A stretch of 64,000 nucleotides of DNA, from assembly GCA_021108035.1 (NCBI GenBank), contig JAIORQ010000016.1, positions 1 to 64,000 of the forward strand. Direction: 5' to 3'. Each line of letters starts with the position of its first letter. Position 1 is the stretch's first letter. This document shows positions 8,765 to 16,081 of this stretch, in pieces. Position numbers and translations under genes: made by a program. Origin of the DNA: Bacteroidales bacterium. GTDB taxonomy: Bacteria > Bacteroidota > Bacteroidia > Bacteroidales > JAADGE01. The notes under the pieces were generated by a model. That model did not search any database. It was not told the origin of the DNA and saw only the letters and a list, made by a program, of their open reading frames with translations.

Positions 8765-9299
8765 AAATATTTTGTAACTAATCAGTTTGGCTTAATATTA
8801 TGTACCTAACGGCACATTTTTTACGTGTTGTTATATATTTTACCCATATGGTAATTGCTGTTGCAATTAATTTAACAGGATGCTTAAAACCCCGTTAGGC
8901 ATACGCGTCAACTTAAGAATTAATTTGCTGTTAGTAAGTTAATTGCAAATTTAAAATTAAGTTTAAATAAGGTAATAAGGTTTATTATAAGTCTTCTTAT
9001 TTCTATTAAGGTTAAAAATAACAGATAAGGTTTTTGCAAATAATTATAAAAACCTTATTTTAAAAGTTATAACCTTAGTAGAAAATAATCCGGCTAAACT
9101 CAAAACCTTATTACCTTATTCAACAGCAAAACAAGCGTTCTGTATCTTATTGATAATCAGCAATGTATAGCTTAAGTTGACGCATATGCCCGTTAGGGGT
9201 TAAATATTGGTAAAACACAGTAAAATTAAGCGTTATTCGTGCCCTTAGGTACGAAATATAAAACCGGTAAAACACAAACTGATTAGTTACAATATTTTT
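8765..9299. mobile_element. Palindromic non-autonomous element with nested inverted repeats
   Basis: The ends share an 18-bp perfect inverted repeat TTGTAACTAATCAGTTTG (8772-8789 and, reversed, 9275-9292). Inside are further inverted pairs: GTACCTAACGGCAC (8802-8815) against GTGCCCTTAGGTAC (9240-9253), and GTTAGGCATACGCGTCAAC (8894 onward) against GTTGACGCATATGCC (9176-9190). A perfect hairpin TAATTGCTGTTGCAATTA is at 8852-8869. No gene is present. The element sits between two minus-strand genes and ends a few bases before the stop of the next one. Interpreted as a MITE-like or REP-derived insertion. Confidence 0.7.
8974..9190. repeat. 217-bp dispersed direct repeat, copy 2
   Basis: Same orientation and, apart from one base, same sequence as 1-217. 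It is the central part of the palindromic element at 8765-9299. Sequences beyond its right end differ from those beyond copy 1. Confidence 0.9.
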
Positions 9300-9302
9300 A
9301 TG

Positions 9303-10481
9303 CTATATCTTAAAAATATAAGGAAATACTCCGGTTGCCGGTCTTTTAATATGGTTTTTCAAAATAAGATATTCGGTTACTTCCGTATAAAAAATATGAT
9401 ACCACCAAATAAAATATTCTTCAAATGTGATTTCGTTACAATAAGATGAATTTTGATAATTTTTTTCAAGGAAGTCTCTGTTTTTTTCAAATAAATCAAT
9501 TAAATTGTCTGTTATAAGATTTGCAATTTTATTAAGTTTTTTGTTATCTGTAAGGTTAAAAACAGGAATAGTAAGTATATTTCCTTTCATCATATCAATT
9601 TTACTGAATCCGGATTTATAAGTATCACTTATTTTGTAATCGGGATTATTTGAAAGTTTTAAGAGTTCTCTCAATAAACTTTTTTTAAATGATTTTATGT
9701 CTTCCGTTTCTTTCATGGCAAACCATTCTTGAAGCTGTTTTTTTGTAAGCGTGTTAAAATTTACCCCGCTTCTTTCGTTGCCGTAAATACCAAAATTCAT
9801 GGCTTTACCGATAAAAATACTTAATATACTTCCGTACATTCGGGAGGTATTGCCGTAAATATTAAATGCCTCCCTTTTATCGTTATTTCTTTTTTCTTGA
9901 AAAGAAAAATAATAATTCATATTATTTCTTGATGTACGTTCTGCTTTTAAAAAAGTTTTTTCCACATTGTTAATTTGCCAAGCATCAAGCATTACATTAC
10001 TTAAAATAAAAAGTGATGCTCTTGAAAAATCAATATGTTTAAATCCTTTAAGTTTTGCATATTCTTTCCTAATTTCAGGCAATATTTCAATTATCATCTT
10101 ACTTACACTGTCGGCAAATATTTTTGCTTCTTCTTTTAATTTTTCACCTTCCGGCAGTGTTATTACCATAGCTGTCGGAAGATAATCATACTTTTTATCT
10201 TTTTTTATAAGACCTTCTTTTAACAGCATTTCTAATTTTGTTTGAAATATACTGTCAGACCAATTATAGTGTTTTTTAATATCTTCAACAGGAACACGAT
10301 GATGTAATAAAACTGAAATATCACCTAAATTATTTTTTTCTAAGCTGACAGTTGGATAATTTTTTCCCGAAGAAATCATTTTAGTTTCATATTCCGATTC
10401 TAAAATTGTTGTAATTTCCTGACTATATACAGTAGAAAACAATAACAGAAAGCATACTGAAATTTTTATTTTTTTTATCAT
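9303..10481 (-). CDS. Exported hypothetical protein with a possible winged-helix-like segment
   Basis: About 392 residues; not recognised. The frame is open to 10535, but the start at 10481 gives a clean signal peptide (MIKKIKISVCFLLLFSTVYSQ). After the signal, residues ~35-110 contain VEDIKKHYNWSDSIFQTKLEMLL and GLIKK, which look like a helix-turn-helix plus wing, unexpected for an exported protein. The rest is mixed, without transmembrane helices or sorting domain. It ends 4 bp from the palindromic element and is preceded by the gene at 10569 (gap ~87 nt), so the two may be co-transcribed on the minus strand. Confidence 0.7.
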   Translation of the reverse strand: MIKKIKISVCFLLLFSTVYSQEITTILESEYETKMISSGKNYPTVSLEKNNLGDISVLLHHRVPVEDIKKHYNWSDSIFQTKLEMLLKEGLIKKDKKYDYLPTAMVITLPEGEKLKEEAKIFADSVSKMIIEILPEIRKEYAKLKGFKHIDFSRASLFILSNVMLDAWQINNVEKTFLKAERTSRNNMNYYFSFQEKRNNDKREAFNIYGNTSRMYGSILSIFIGKAMNFGIYGNERSGVNFNTLTKKQLQEWFAMKETEDIKSFKKSLLRELLKLSNNPDYKISDTYKSGFSKIDMMKGNILTIPVFNLTDNKKLNKIANLITDNLIDLFEKNRDFLEKNYQNSSYCNEITFEEYFIWWYHIFYTEVTEYLILKNHIKRPATGVFPYIFKI

Positions 10482-10568
10482 ATTAATCATCATTATATTT
10501 AGGTGTATTCTTTCAATTTGCTTGCTTGATTGCATTTTGTATAACTTTTTGTCAGCATTTGTTCTTCT

Positions 10569-12236
10569 TTATTCATCGTGTTTTTTAAGCTTATAAGGAA
10601 TATAATCAAAATTTGTTTTTCCTTTTTCAATAACTTCTTTGTTGGTAATATTTTTGCAATTGATTTTCCCCATTACAAGTAAACAAACATCATCATATTC
10701 ACTTATAGATTTTGCGGACAGATTACCATTAACTATTACTAATGTTTTTCCTTCAACACTATGACTACTGCTGTCAATTAACTCTTTGCAAGTATTATTA
10801 AATTCTCCGGTCGTATTTATATGACCGTTGAACAATAAAATATTAACGAATTTTACTGCATAACCGCGATTATAAATATTATGGATATCGAATCTGTCAT
10901 AAGCAATACTTTCACCAATAAATCTGGGCTTAGGATTTTCTATAGGTTCCGGATTATAATTTTTCAACAAACCTAAAACGTCTGTTTTTTCACGAAATTC
11001 TTTAAACATATCCTCATTTTTAATTTCGTTTATCATATATTTTTTATCATAATAATGAGCAATGGCTTCTTGTATCATTTCGTAAGCCTTGTCGTATTCT
11101 TCCATTTCGGTATAGATACAACACGCATTAAAGAAAACAGCAGGATATTCTGCTCCTTTTGGAATACATTTTTCTAAAGCCAATTTATTTCTCTTTTTAT
11201 TTACCGGAAGTCCTGTATTATCCTTTTGAAAAACCCATAATGCATTTGTATATAAACCGGATCTGACATTTGCTTCAACAGGAACTGATAATGCTTTTTC
11301 AAATAATTTGATGCTTTTTTTATATTTCCCGCCTGCCGTTAAATTATGACCTTTGCCGGCAATACGATCTACAAAGTTTATATCAGTTATATTTTTGGCA
11401 ACTTTTTTAAAAGTTTCAGAATAAACGTCTTTAAGGCGAATAAATAATAACTCATTTAATTTTTTAAAAGTATTTTTAGAAATTACAGATTCAAAACCTA
11501 AAAATACATCAGCATATTTTATGATGTTTTTTTTATGTTTTTTCTTAAGGTGTTCATTAAATGCCTTTATCGTTTCTTCGGCATAATTAGAATTTGAGAT
11601 ATTTTTAAGCGGCTCAATATTTCCTTTTTCAAAAGCCTCAAATTCTATCTTTCCGGGATGAAGATAGTTTACATATTTGCTGTCAAATTTTGAAGTATCT
11701 TCTGTCATATAAAAGATACTTTGTATAATGCTTGCTTTTTCAGAATCGTAATCATAATCAGCAACAACATCATCAAAATAAGGTAAAATTGATTTGATTT
11801 GTTTTAAACTCCACTTGTGCCAATCTGAAAATTCTGTTCCTCCGGATTCATAATCTTCCCCTCTAAGTGCTAAGAATATTGATGAAATATTATGAATTTC
11901 ATTAAACCATTTTTCAATATCTGTATTAAATGCATCTACTTGTGAACCGGAGGCAAAAAACCAACGGTTATCTTCCCAATTCTCTTCATCTTCAGGATCT
12001 AAACCATCTTTAGTTTGATAAGTTGTTGCAATATCAACATGTGCAAATTGACCGCTCCCGGCAGTCATAAAGTTTTTTTTCCAACTAATTTCTGCTATTG
12101 GAAAAGGAACATTTTTTTCAATTAGTTTTTTTTGTTCTTTGTTTGGTTCTTCTTTAAAAACTACTTCTACAAAAGCCCGGTCAAAATAAGAGGCTTTTCC
12201 TGCTCCGAAATAAGGAAAATTATATATTGGTTTCAT
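10569..12236 (-). CDS. Large hypothetical protein with TPR-like region and C-terminal strand-rich tail
   Basis: 555 residues, no signal peptide, so probably cytoplasmic. The N-terminal ~250 residues show no motif I recognise. The region around residues 310-430 looks like tetratricopeptide units (GGKYKKSIKLFEKALSVPV; YPAVFFNACCIYTEMEEYDKAYEMI), the second resembling the end-of-group TPR type. The C-terminal ~90 residues carry alternating strands such as KTLVIVNGNLSAKSIS and VCLLVMGKINCKNI, like the short beta-roll seen in some proteins near polymorphic toxin/immunity loci; that link is only suggestive. Neighbours on the same strand are unrelated exported proteins. Function unknown. Confidence 0.7.
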   Translation of the reverse strand: MKPIYNFPYFGAGKASYFDRAFVEVVFKEEPNKEQKKLIEKNVPFPIAEISWKKNFMTAGSGQFAHVDIATTYQTKDGLDPEDEENWEDNRWFFASGSQVDAFNTDIEKWFNEIHNISSIFLALRGEDYESGGTEFSDWHKWSLKQIKSILPYFDDVVADYDYDSEKASIIQSIFYMTEDTSKFDSKYVNYLHPGKIEFEAFEKGNIEPLKNISNSNYAEETIKAFNEHLKKKHKKNIIKYADVFLGFESVISKNTFKKLNELLFIRLKDVYSETFKKVAKNITDINFVDRIAGKGHNLTAGGKYKKSIKLFEKALSVPVEANVRSGLYTNALWVFQKDNTGLPVNKKRNKLALEKCIPKGAEYPAVFFNACCIYTEMEEYDKAYEMIQEAIAHYYDKKYMINEIKNEDMFKEFREKTDVLGLLKNYNPEPIENPKPRFIGESIAYDRFDIHNIYNRGYAVKFVNILLFNGHINTTGEFNNTCKELIDSSSHSVEGKTLVIVNGNLSAKSISEYDDVCLLVMGKINCKNITNKEVIEKGKTNFDYIPYKLKKHDE

Positions 12237-12269
12237 AATAATTCTTTTTTTTAGGGAATGTTACAGTTA

Positions 12270-13124
12270 TTATTCCTTAATTGTTAAATACATACTCGGA
12301 CTCTTTTTCTTATTTATTATCCATTTTGCTTCAGTCCCCCAACGATATATTCCATAATGATTCTTTTTGTTTTTGAACAGTATGTAGGCTCCTTGCATTT
12401 TATCATTAATTTTCATAGCACGGTCTTTATTGAGTCCCTTTACCTTTAACCACTCAAGTGTCAACCCGACATCACCGCTTAATACGAGGTTGTATGGTTC
12501 TAAATCTATCAGAACCCATCCCGACTCCTTTGTGATTGATATTATGATATTCTCAGTTAATAGTTCGTCTAATATTAAAGTATCCCTAATTGAACGAATG
12601 TGTAATCTGTAGAAACTTGTATCAAAAGCCTGTCGATGAAGCAATACATAAAGATTCTTTATTTTTACAGGCTGATTTCCCAAATCTATTTTTGTCCCCA
12701 TCTCATATCCTTTTCTAACATGCAGTCCTCCCCATCCACTCCATCCGGAAAATCTGTTAAAACCGGTTGCGCCAAGCTTTCTTTCTTTTGTAGTAGGTTT
12801 TATTATTACTTCTGCGAGTTCAATCGTAGTTTCGACAAGTTTAATTTCGTTATTGTTATTTTCTAATTCGCCAACCGTAAATTTTTGAGGCTCATAACCT
12901 ATCATTGAAATTCTTACAACAGATAATAAATCTTGTCCTTTTGCTTCAAATTTAAAATATCCCATATTATCCGTAATTGTTCCGTGAGTAGTATTAATAA
13001 TCCCGATACTCACATATTCTAAGGGTTCATATGTTTTCGAATCAATAATCCGACCTTCTAAAACTTGTCCGTGTATCTTAAATTGTATAAATAAAATCAG
13101 TATGCTTATTGAAATTAATCTCAT
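12270..13124 (-). CDS. Exported protein with CarboxypepD_reg-like domain
   Basis: 284 residues with an N-terminal signal (ISISILILFIQFKIHGQ). Residues ~20-100 form a carboxypeptidase-regulatory-like beta-sandwich: VLEGRIIDSKTYEPLEYVSI, then GTITDNMGYFKF and ISMIGYEPQKF, the standard signature of this domain in Bacteroidota surface proteins. The C-terminal ~180 residues are not recognised; they contain a GWSGWGGLHV segment and many strands. There is no TonB plug or barrel, so it is not a receptor. Probably periplasmic or outer-membrane associated. It lies 33 nt upstream of the 10569-12236 gene on the same strand. Confidence 0.8.
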   Translation of the reverse strand: MRLISISILILFIQFKIHGQVLEGRIIDSKTYEPLEYVSIGIINTTHGTITDNMGYFKFEAKGQDLLSVVRISMIGYEPQKFTVGELENNNNEIKLVETTIELAEVIIKPTTKERKLGATGFNRFSGWSGWGGLHVRKGYEMGTKIDLGNQPVKIKNLYVLLHRQAFDTSFYRLHIRSIRDTLILDELLTENIIISITKESGWVLIDLEPYNLVLSGDVGLTLEWLKVKGLNKDRAMKINDKMQGAYILFKNKKNHYGIYRWGTEAKWIINKKKSPSMYLTIKE

Positions 13125-13168
13125 TATAATAGTTTAATTGGATTTTTATTATTTTGTGGGTAAATATT

Positions 13169-13221
13169 GCCTAACGGCACGTATAAAACCTTGTTTTAAT
13201 GGGTTTTATATATGTGTTGTT
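13169..13221. repeat. Imperfect hairpin with CCTAACGGCAC / GTGTTGTT ends
   Basis: Left arm GGCACGTATAAAACC and right arm GGGTTTTATATATGTG pair with a ~10-nt loop. The same end words (CCTAACGGCAC and CGTGTTGTT) recur at 8805-8833. It lies directly downstream of the stop of the minus-strand gene 13231-13857. Read on the minus strand, it ends in GTTAGGC, resembling an integron attC R' box (GTTRRRY). Confidence 0.6.
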
Positions 13222-13230
13222 CATTGTTGC

Positions 13231-13857
13231 TTAATAAATTTCAATCCGTTTAATTTCTTTCAAAGTATCGTAATCTAAAAACAGATAATAATAGTCTTTA
13301 TCTTTACTTGTGAACTCATTATCTTTATCAAAATCTCTTTGAATTTTTACAATGATAACATTTTGTTTTTCTGACACATAATAGTCAATAGTGTTTTCAG
13401 TTTGTTTTGTAATTTGTTTTAAATTATTACCTGACAAATCTGTCAGATATAAAATTGTTGGGTCGTTTTCATCTATTTTTTTATTTTTATTTAAATCATT
13501 ATTTTTAACTAAAAAGAAAATCCAATTATTATATATACTTTTAGAATGCTTATAGTTATAATTTAAACGGAAATAATATTTATCAAGAATTCTTAACGGA
13601 TTAATATATGTGTCTTTTTCAAACAATTTTTTTGAAGATGAACTGTCTGTTTTAGTAATCAAAATATTTGCATAATAATTTGTTTTTCCAAATTTACTAT
13701 AGGGGTCATCAGAATTGTATTTTGTTGGTATTAGAATCGTATTCGTTGTATCAATTATTATTGGATCAGCAAAATATCTTTGTAACTTATCTTTACTTTG
13801 GGATTGACCATTCAAATAAAAGAACGGAATAACTAAAATTATTATAATTCTTTTCAT
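13231..13857 (-). CDS. Exported hypothetical protein with EF-hand-like acidic loops
   Basis: About 208 residues. Start chosen at 13857 to give the signal peptide MKRIIIILVIPFFYLNGQSQ; the frame is open to 13899. Two aspartate-rich loops, NDLNKNKKIDENDP and DFDKDNEFTSKDKD, resemble D-x-N-x-N/D-x-I-D calcium-binding loops embedded in a strand-rich context (LYLTDLSGNNLKQIT), similar to propeller-like Bacteroidota proteins that report typed values. No recognised family. Upstream is copy B of the 74-bp repeat and directly downstream is the hairpin at 13169-13221, so the gene looks like a discrete cassette. Function unknown. Confidence 0.7.
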   Translation of the reverse strand: MKRIIIILVIPFFYLNGQSQSKDKLQRYFADPIIIDTTNTILIPTKYNSDDPYSKFGKTNYYANILITKTDSSSSKKLFEKDTYINPLRILDKYYFRLNYNYKHSKSIYNNWIFFLVKNNDLNKNKKIDENDPTILYLTDLSGNNLKQITKQTENTIDYYVSEKQNVIIVKIQRDFDKDNEFTSKDKDYYYLFLDYDTLKEIKRIEIY

Positions 13858-13903
13858 CTTCTTTAATTTGTCTAAAACAATTTTTATAATGTACAACATA
13901 TAA

Positions 13904-13977
13904 GCATTCTATCGACAGTTGCGACATGCAAAATGCGAGTACTCAAAATTAACAAAAAATACTGTAAAAAAATATAC
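13904..13977. repeat. 74-bp upstream repeat, copy B
   Basis: See 8601-8674. It begins 46 bp upstream of the start of the minus-strand exported-protein gene. The following ~370 bp (13978-14344) contain no gene that I can support. Confidence 0.8.
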
Positions 13978-14344
13978 TTCCAATTAATTTGTAAGCAATT
14001 GTTGAGAGAATGCAGTTGGACTATGCCTACACTTACACCTTATTATATGGGTATTGTATTAAAGTTTTTATATATTTATAAAAAAAACATCATTAAATTA
14101 CAGATATTAAACCAATTACACTATTCATTACTTTTAACATTTACCGAAGGTTTAGTTCAACATTTGTATAACCGTAACTCTTGTTTTCCTGTTACGTTTA
14201 TTTCTTTTATAGTTGACGGTTTATATTTAGTTTGCAATGTATTGTTTTTTACTCTGTTTTCAAAAAGTTTTTATTCTTTATTTCAATTGATAACAACTTT
14301 ACTGACAAACTCCAATTAATTCTTGCCTTACATTTTTCTTTTCT

Positions 14345-14352
14345 TATTTTTG
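14345..14352 (+). promoter_or_regulatory. -7 box TATTTTTG before the ECF sigma gene
   Basis: Exact TAnnTTTG match about 27 nt upstream of the proposed TTG start at 14379; suggests housekeeping-sigma transcription of the regulator. Confidence 0.6.
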
Positions 14353-14378
14353 CATTCAACAGATTTACTTTTATTGCT

Positions 14379-14987
14379 TTGACCCAAACAAAAAACAATA
14401 TAAAAAATATAAATACACAGAAAGGTTTTGAGCATCTTTTTCACAGCCGGTATGCTGAATTATGCTCTTATGCAAATGTGTTTTTAAATGATCTTGATGC
14501 AGCAGAAGAGATTGTACAGGATCTTTTTGTGAAATTTTGGGAAAACAGAGAAAGTATCAATATTTCTTCTTCTGTTCGGTCATATTTATTCAGGTCTGTC
14601 AGGAACAGTTGCCTTAATTTTATAAAACACCGAAAAATTGAAGAAACTTATAAACAATATAATGAAGAACAAAGAGAAAGCGGAACTGTTTCTGTAGATG
14701 ATGAATTTGAAGGATCAGAATTGGAAATACAAATTCGAAAAGCAATTGATCAACTTCCGCCCAAGCGAAAAGAAGTATTTATAATGAGCCGTTTTGAAGG
14801 TCTTAAATACAAAGAGATTGCCGAAAAATCAGGCATTTCTGTTAAAACCGTTGAAAATCAAATGGGAAAAGCAATAAAATTCTTGCGACAAGAATTAGCG
14901 GATTATACAACTTTTATTACCTTACTTAGTATTGCCGGTATTTTAACAGAATTGTTTTTTTATAAATATAATTATATGACAGGTTGA
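14379..14987 (+). CDS. ECF RNA polymerase sigma-70 factor, FecI-like Bacteroidota type
   Basis: Alternative sigma factor that recruits RNA polymerase to a small regulon. Region 2 is visible as FEHLFHSRYAELCSYANVFL and AAEEIVQDLFVKFWE; region 4 as QLPPKRKEVFIMSRFEGLKYKEIAEKSGISVKTVENQ, the pattern of the expanded Bacteroidota ECF family. No ATG precedes region 2, so the start is placed at TTG 14379 just downstream of a promoter box; ATT at 14373 is an alternative. After the sigma domains the protein ends in a hydrophobic stretch (FITLLSIAGILTELFF). It is followed after 68 nt by its FecR-type anti-sigma gene. Confidence 0.92.
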   Translation: MTQTKNNIKNINTQKGFEHLFHSRYAELCSYANVFLNDLDAAEEIVQDLFVKFWENRESINISSSVRSYLFRSVRNSCLNFIKHRKIEETYKQYNEEQRESGTVSVDDEFEGSELEIQIRKAIDQLPPKRKEVFIMSRFEGLKYKEIAEKSGISVKTVENQMGKAIKFLRQELADYTTFITLLSIAGILTELFFYKYNYMTG

Positions 14988-15011
14988 AAATATTTTCTGA
15001 TACATAATGAA

Positions 15012-15039
15012 TAGGGGAAAAACAAAATATAATTGTCAT
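15012..15039 (+). promoter_or_regulatory. Candidate ECF-sigma promoter before the anti-sigma gene
   Basis: TAGGGGA (15012-15018), 12 nt, AATTGTCAT (15031-15039). Exactly the same words and spacing occur at 18365-18392 before the second surface-repeat gene. The arrangement resembles an ECF promoter with a purine-rich -35 and a GTC-containing -10. Proposed target of the sigma factor encoded just upstream. Confidence 0.6.
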
Positions 15040-15055
15040 AATTACAGAAGCTCAT

Positions 15056-16081
15056 ATGAATAAGGAGAAACAACATATAAGTCACAGTTTGCTTATGTCA
15101 TATTTGTTGGGTGAAGCTAATGCCCGACAAATTGATGAAGTTGACAAATGGTTGTTGTTATCTGAAGATAATGCAAAATATCTGAAGAGCTTGGAATTGG
15201 TATGGCTTGAAACAGGAAAACTAATACCTCCCCCGGTTGCCGTTGATTCCGCAAAAGCGTGGGAAAATGTATCTTCCGAATTAAACTTTAAAACCACGAA
15301 AGAGTTTAAGACACAAACAAAAAAGACAAATTATTTTAAATTTTTGTGGCAAGCAGCAGCAATATTTGTCGTTATTATTGGTGGCTACGGTATATTTAAA
15401 CTTTTGACCGGCGAACCTGAAATCAAATCATTGGCAAGCGGAAATCAAATCATTTCCGATACTTTAAAGGACGGCTCAATCATCAGCTTAAATGAAAATT
15501 CTACTTTAAGTTATCCTGAAAAATTTGATAAACATATAAGAAAAGTGAAGTTGGAAGGTGAAGCTTTCTTTGATGTTGAACACAATAAAAATAAACCCTT
15601 TGTTATTGAATTAAACGGAGCTGAAATAAAAGTATTGGGAACATCGTTCAATGTAAAAGAAATACTGAATGAACATATAGTTGAAGTTTACGTTAAAACA
15701 GGAACCGTACAATTATATACTGTAAATGAAGAAAGGGATACTTCTTCGGTTATTATTTCTTACGGTGAAAAAGGCATCCTTAATACCAAATCAGGTATTG
15801 CCCAAAAACCAATTGATGAAGGCATGAATGCTAACGATTTATCATGGCTCAATAATACTTTTGTTTTTGATGGTGTAAGATTAGAATATGTTGCCGAGTT
15901 TTTAAAAAATTATTATGATATTGATATTGAATTTGCTCAAGATGTTATTAAAGATCAAATGCTTACGGCAACTTTTAATAATGATGATATTGAAGAAATT
16001 ATAAGCATTATTGCCGAATCATTCGGTTTGGAAATAAAGAAAGAGAATTATACCTATATTCTATATGAGCCTGAAAATTAA
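15056..16081 (+). CDS. FecR-type anti-sigma factor with DUF4974 domain
   Basis: Inner-membrane regulator of the adjacent sigma factor. N-terminal ~95 residues are cytoplasmic (sigma-binding part), followed by one transmembrane helix (about residues 98-120, WQAAAIFVVIIGGYGIF). The periplasmic FecR domain contains LKDGSIISLNENSTLSYP, VKLEGEAFFDV and ELNGAEIKVLGTSFNV, all family hallmarks. The C-terminal DUF4974 region has DGVRLEYVAEFLKNYYDIDI and DDIEEIISIIAESF. Length 341 is normal. The end overlaps the next gene by 17 nt, so the repeat-protein gene is in the same operon and is the likely signalling partner. Confidence 0.93.
   Translation: MNKEKQHISHSLLMSYLLGEANARQIDEVDKWLLLSEDNAKYLKSLELVWLETGKLIPPPVAVDSAKAWENVSSELNFKTTKEFKTQTKKTNYFKFLWQAAAIFVVIIGGYGIFKLLTGEPEIKSLASGNQIISDTLKDGSIISLNENSTLSYPEKFDKHIRKVKLEGEAFFDVEHNKNKPFVIELNGAEIKVLGTSFNVKEILNEHIVEVYVKTGTVQLYTVNEERDTSSVIISYGEKGILNTKSGIAQKPIDEGMNANDLSWLNNTFVFDGVRLEYVAEFLKNYYDIDIEFAQDVIKDQMLTATFNNDDIEEIISIIAESFGLEIKKENYTYILYEPEN

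Noticed and set aside
13933-14319. Open frame of 128 codons upstream of the ECF sigma gene
   Set aside because: Begins inside the 74-bp repeat, has erratic composition with many Leu/Phe/Cys, no signal or family, and overlaps the sigma upstream region.
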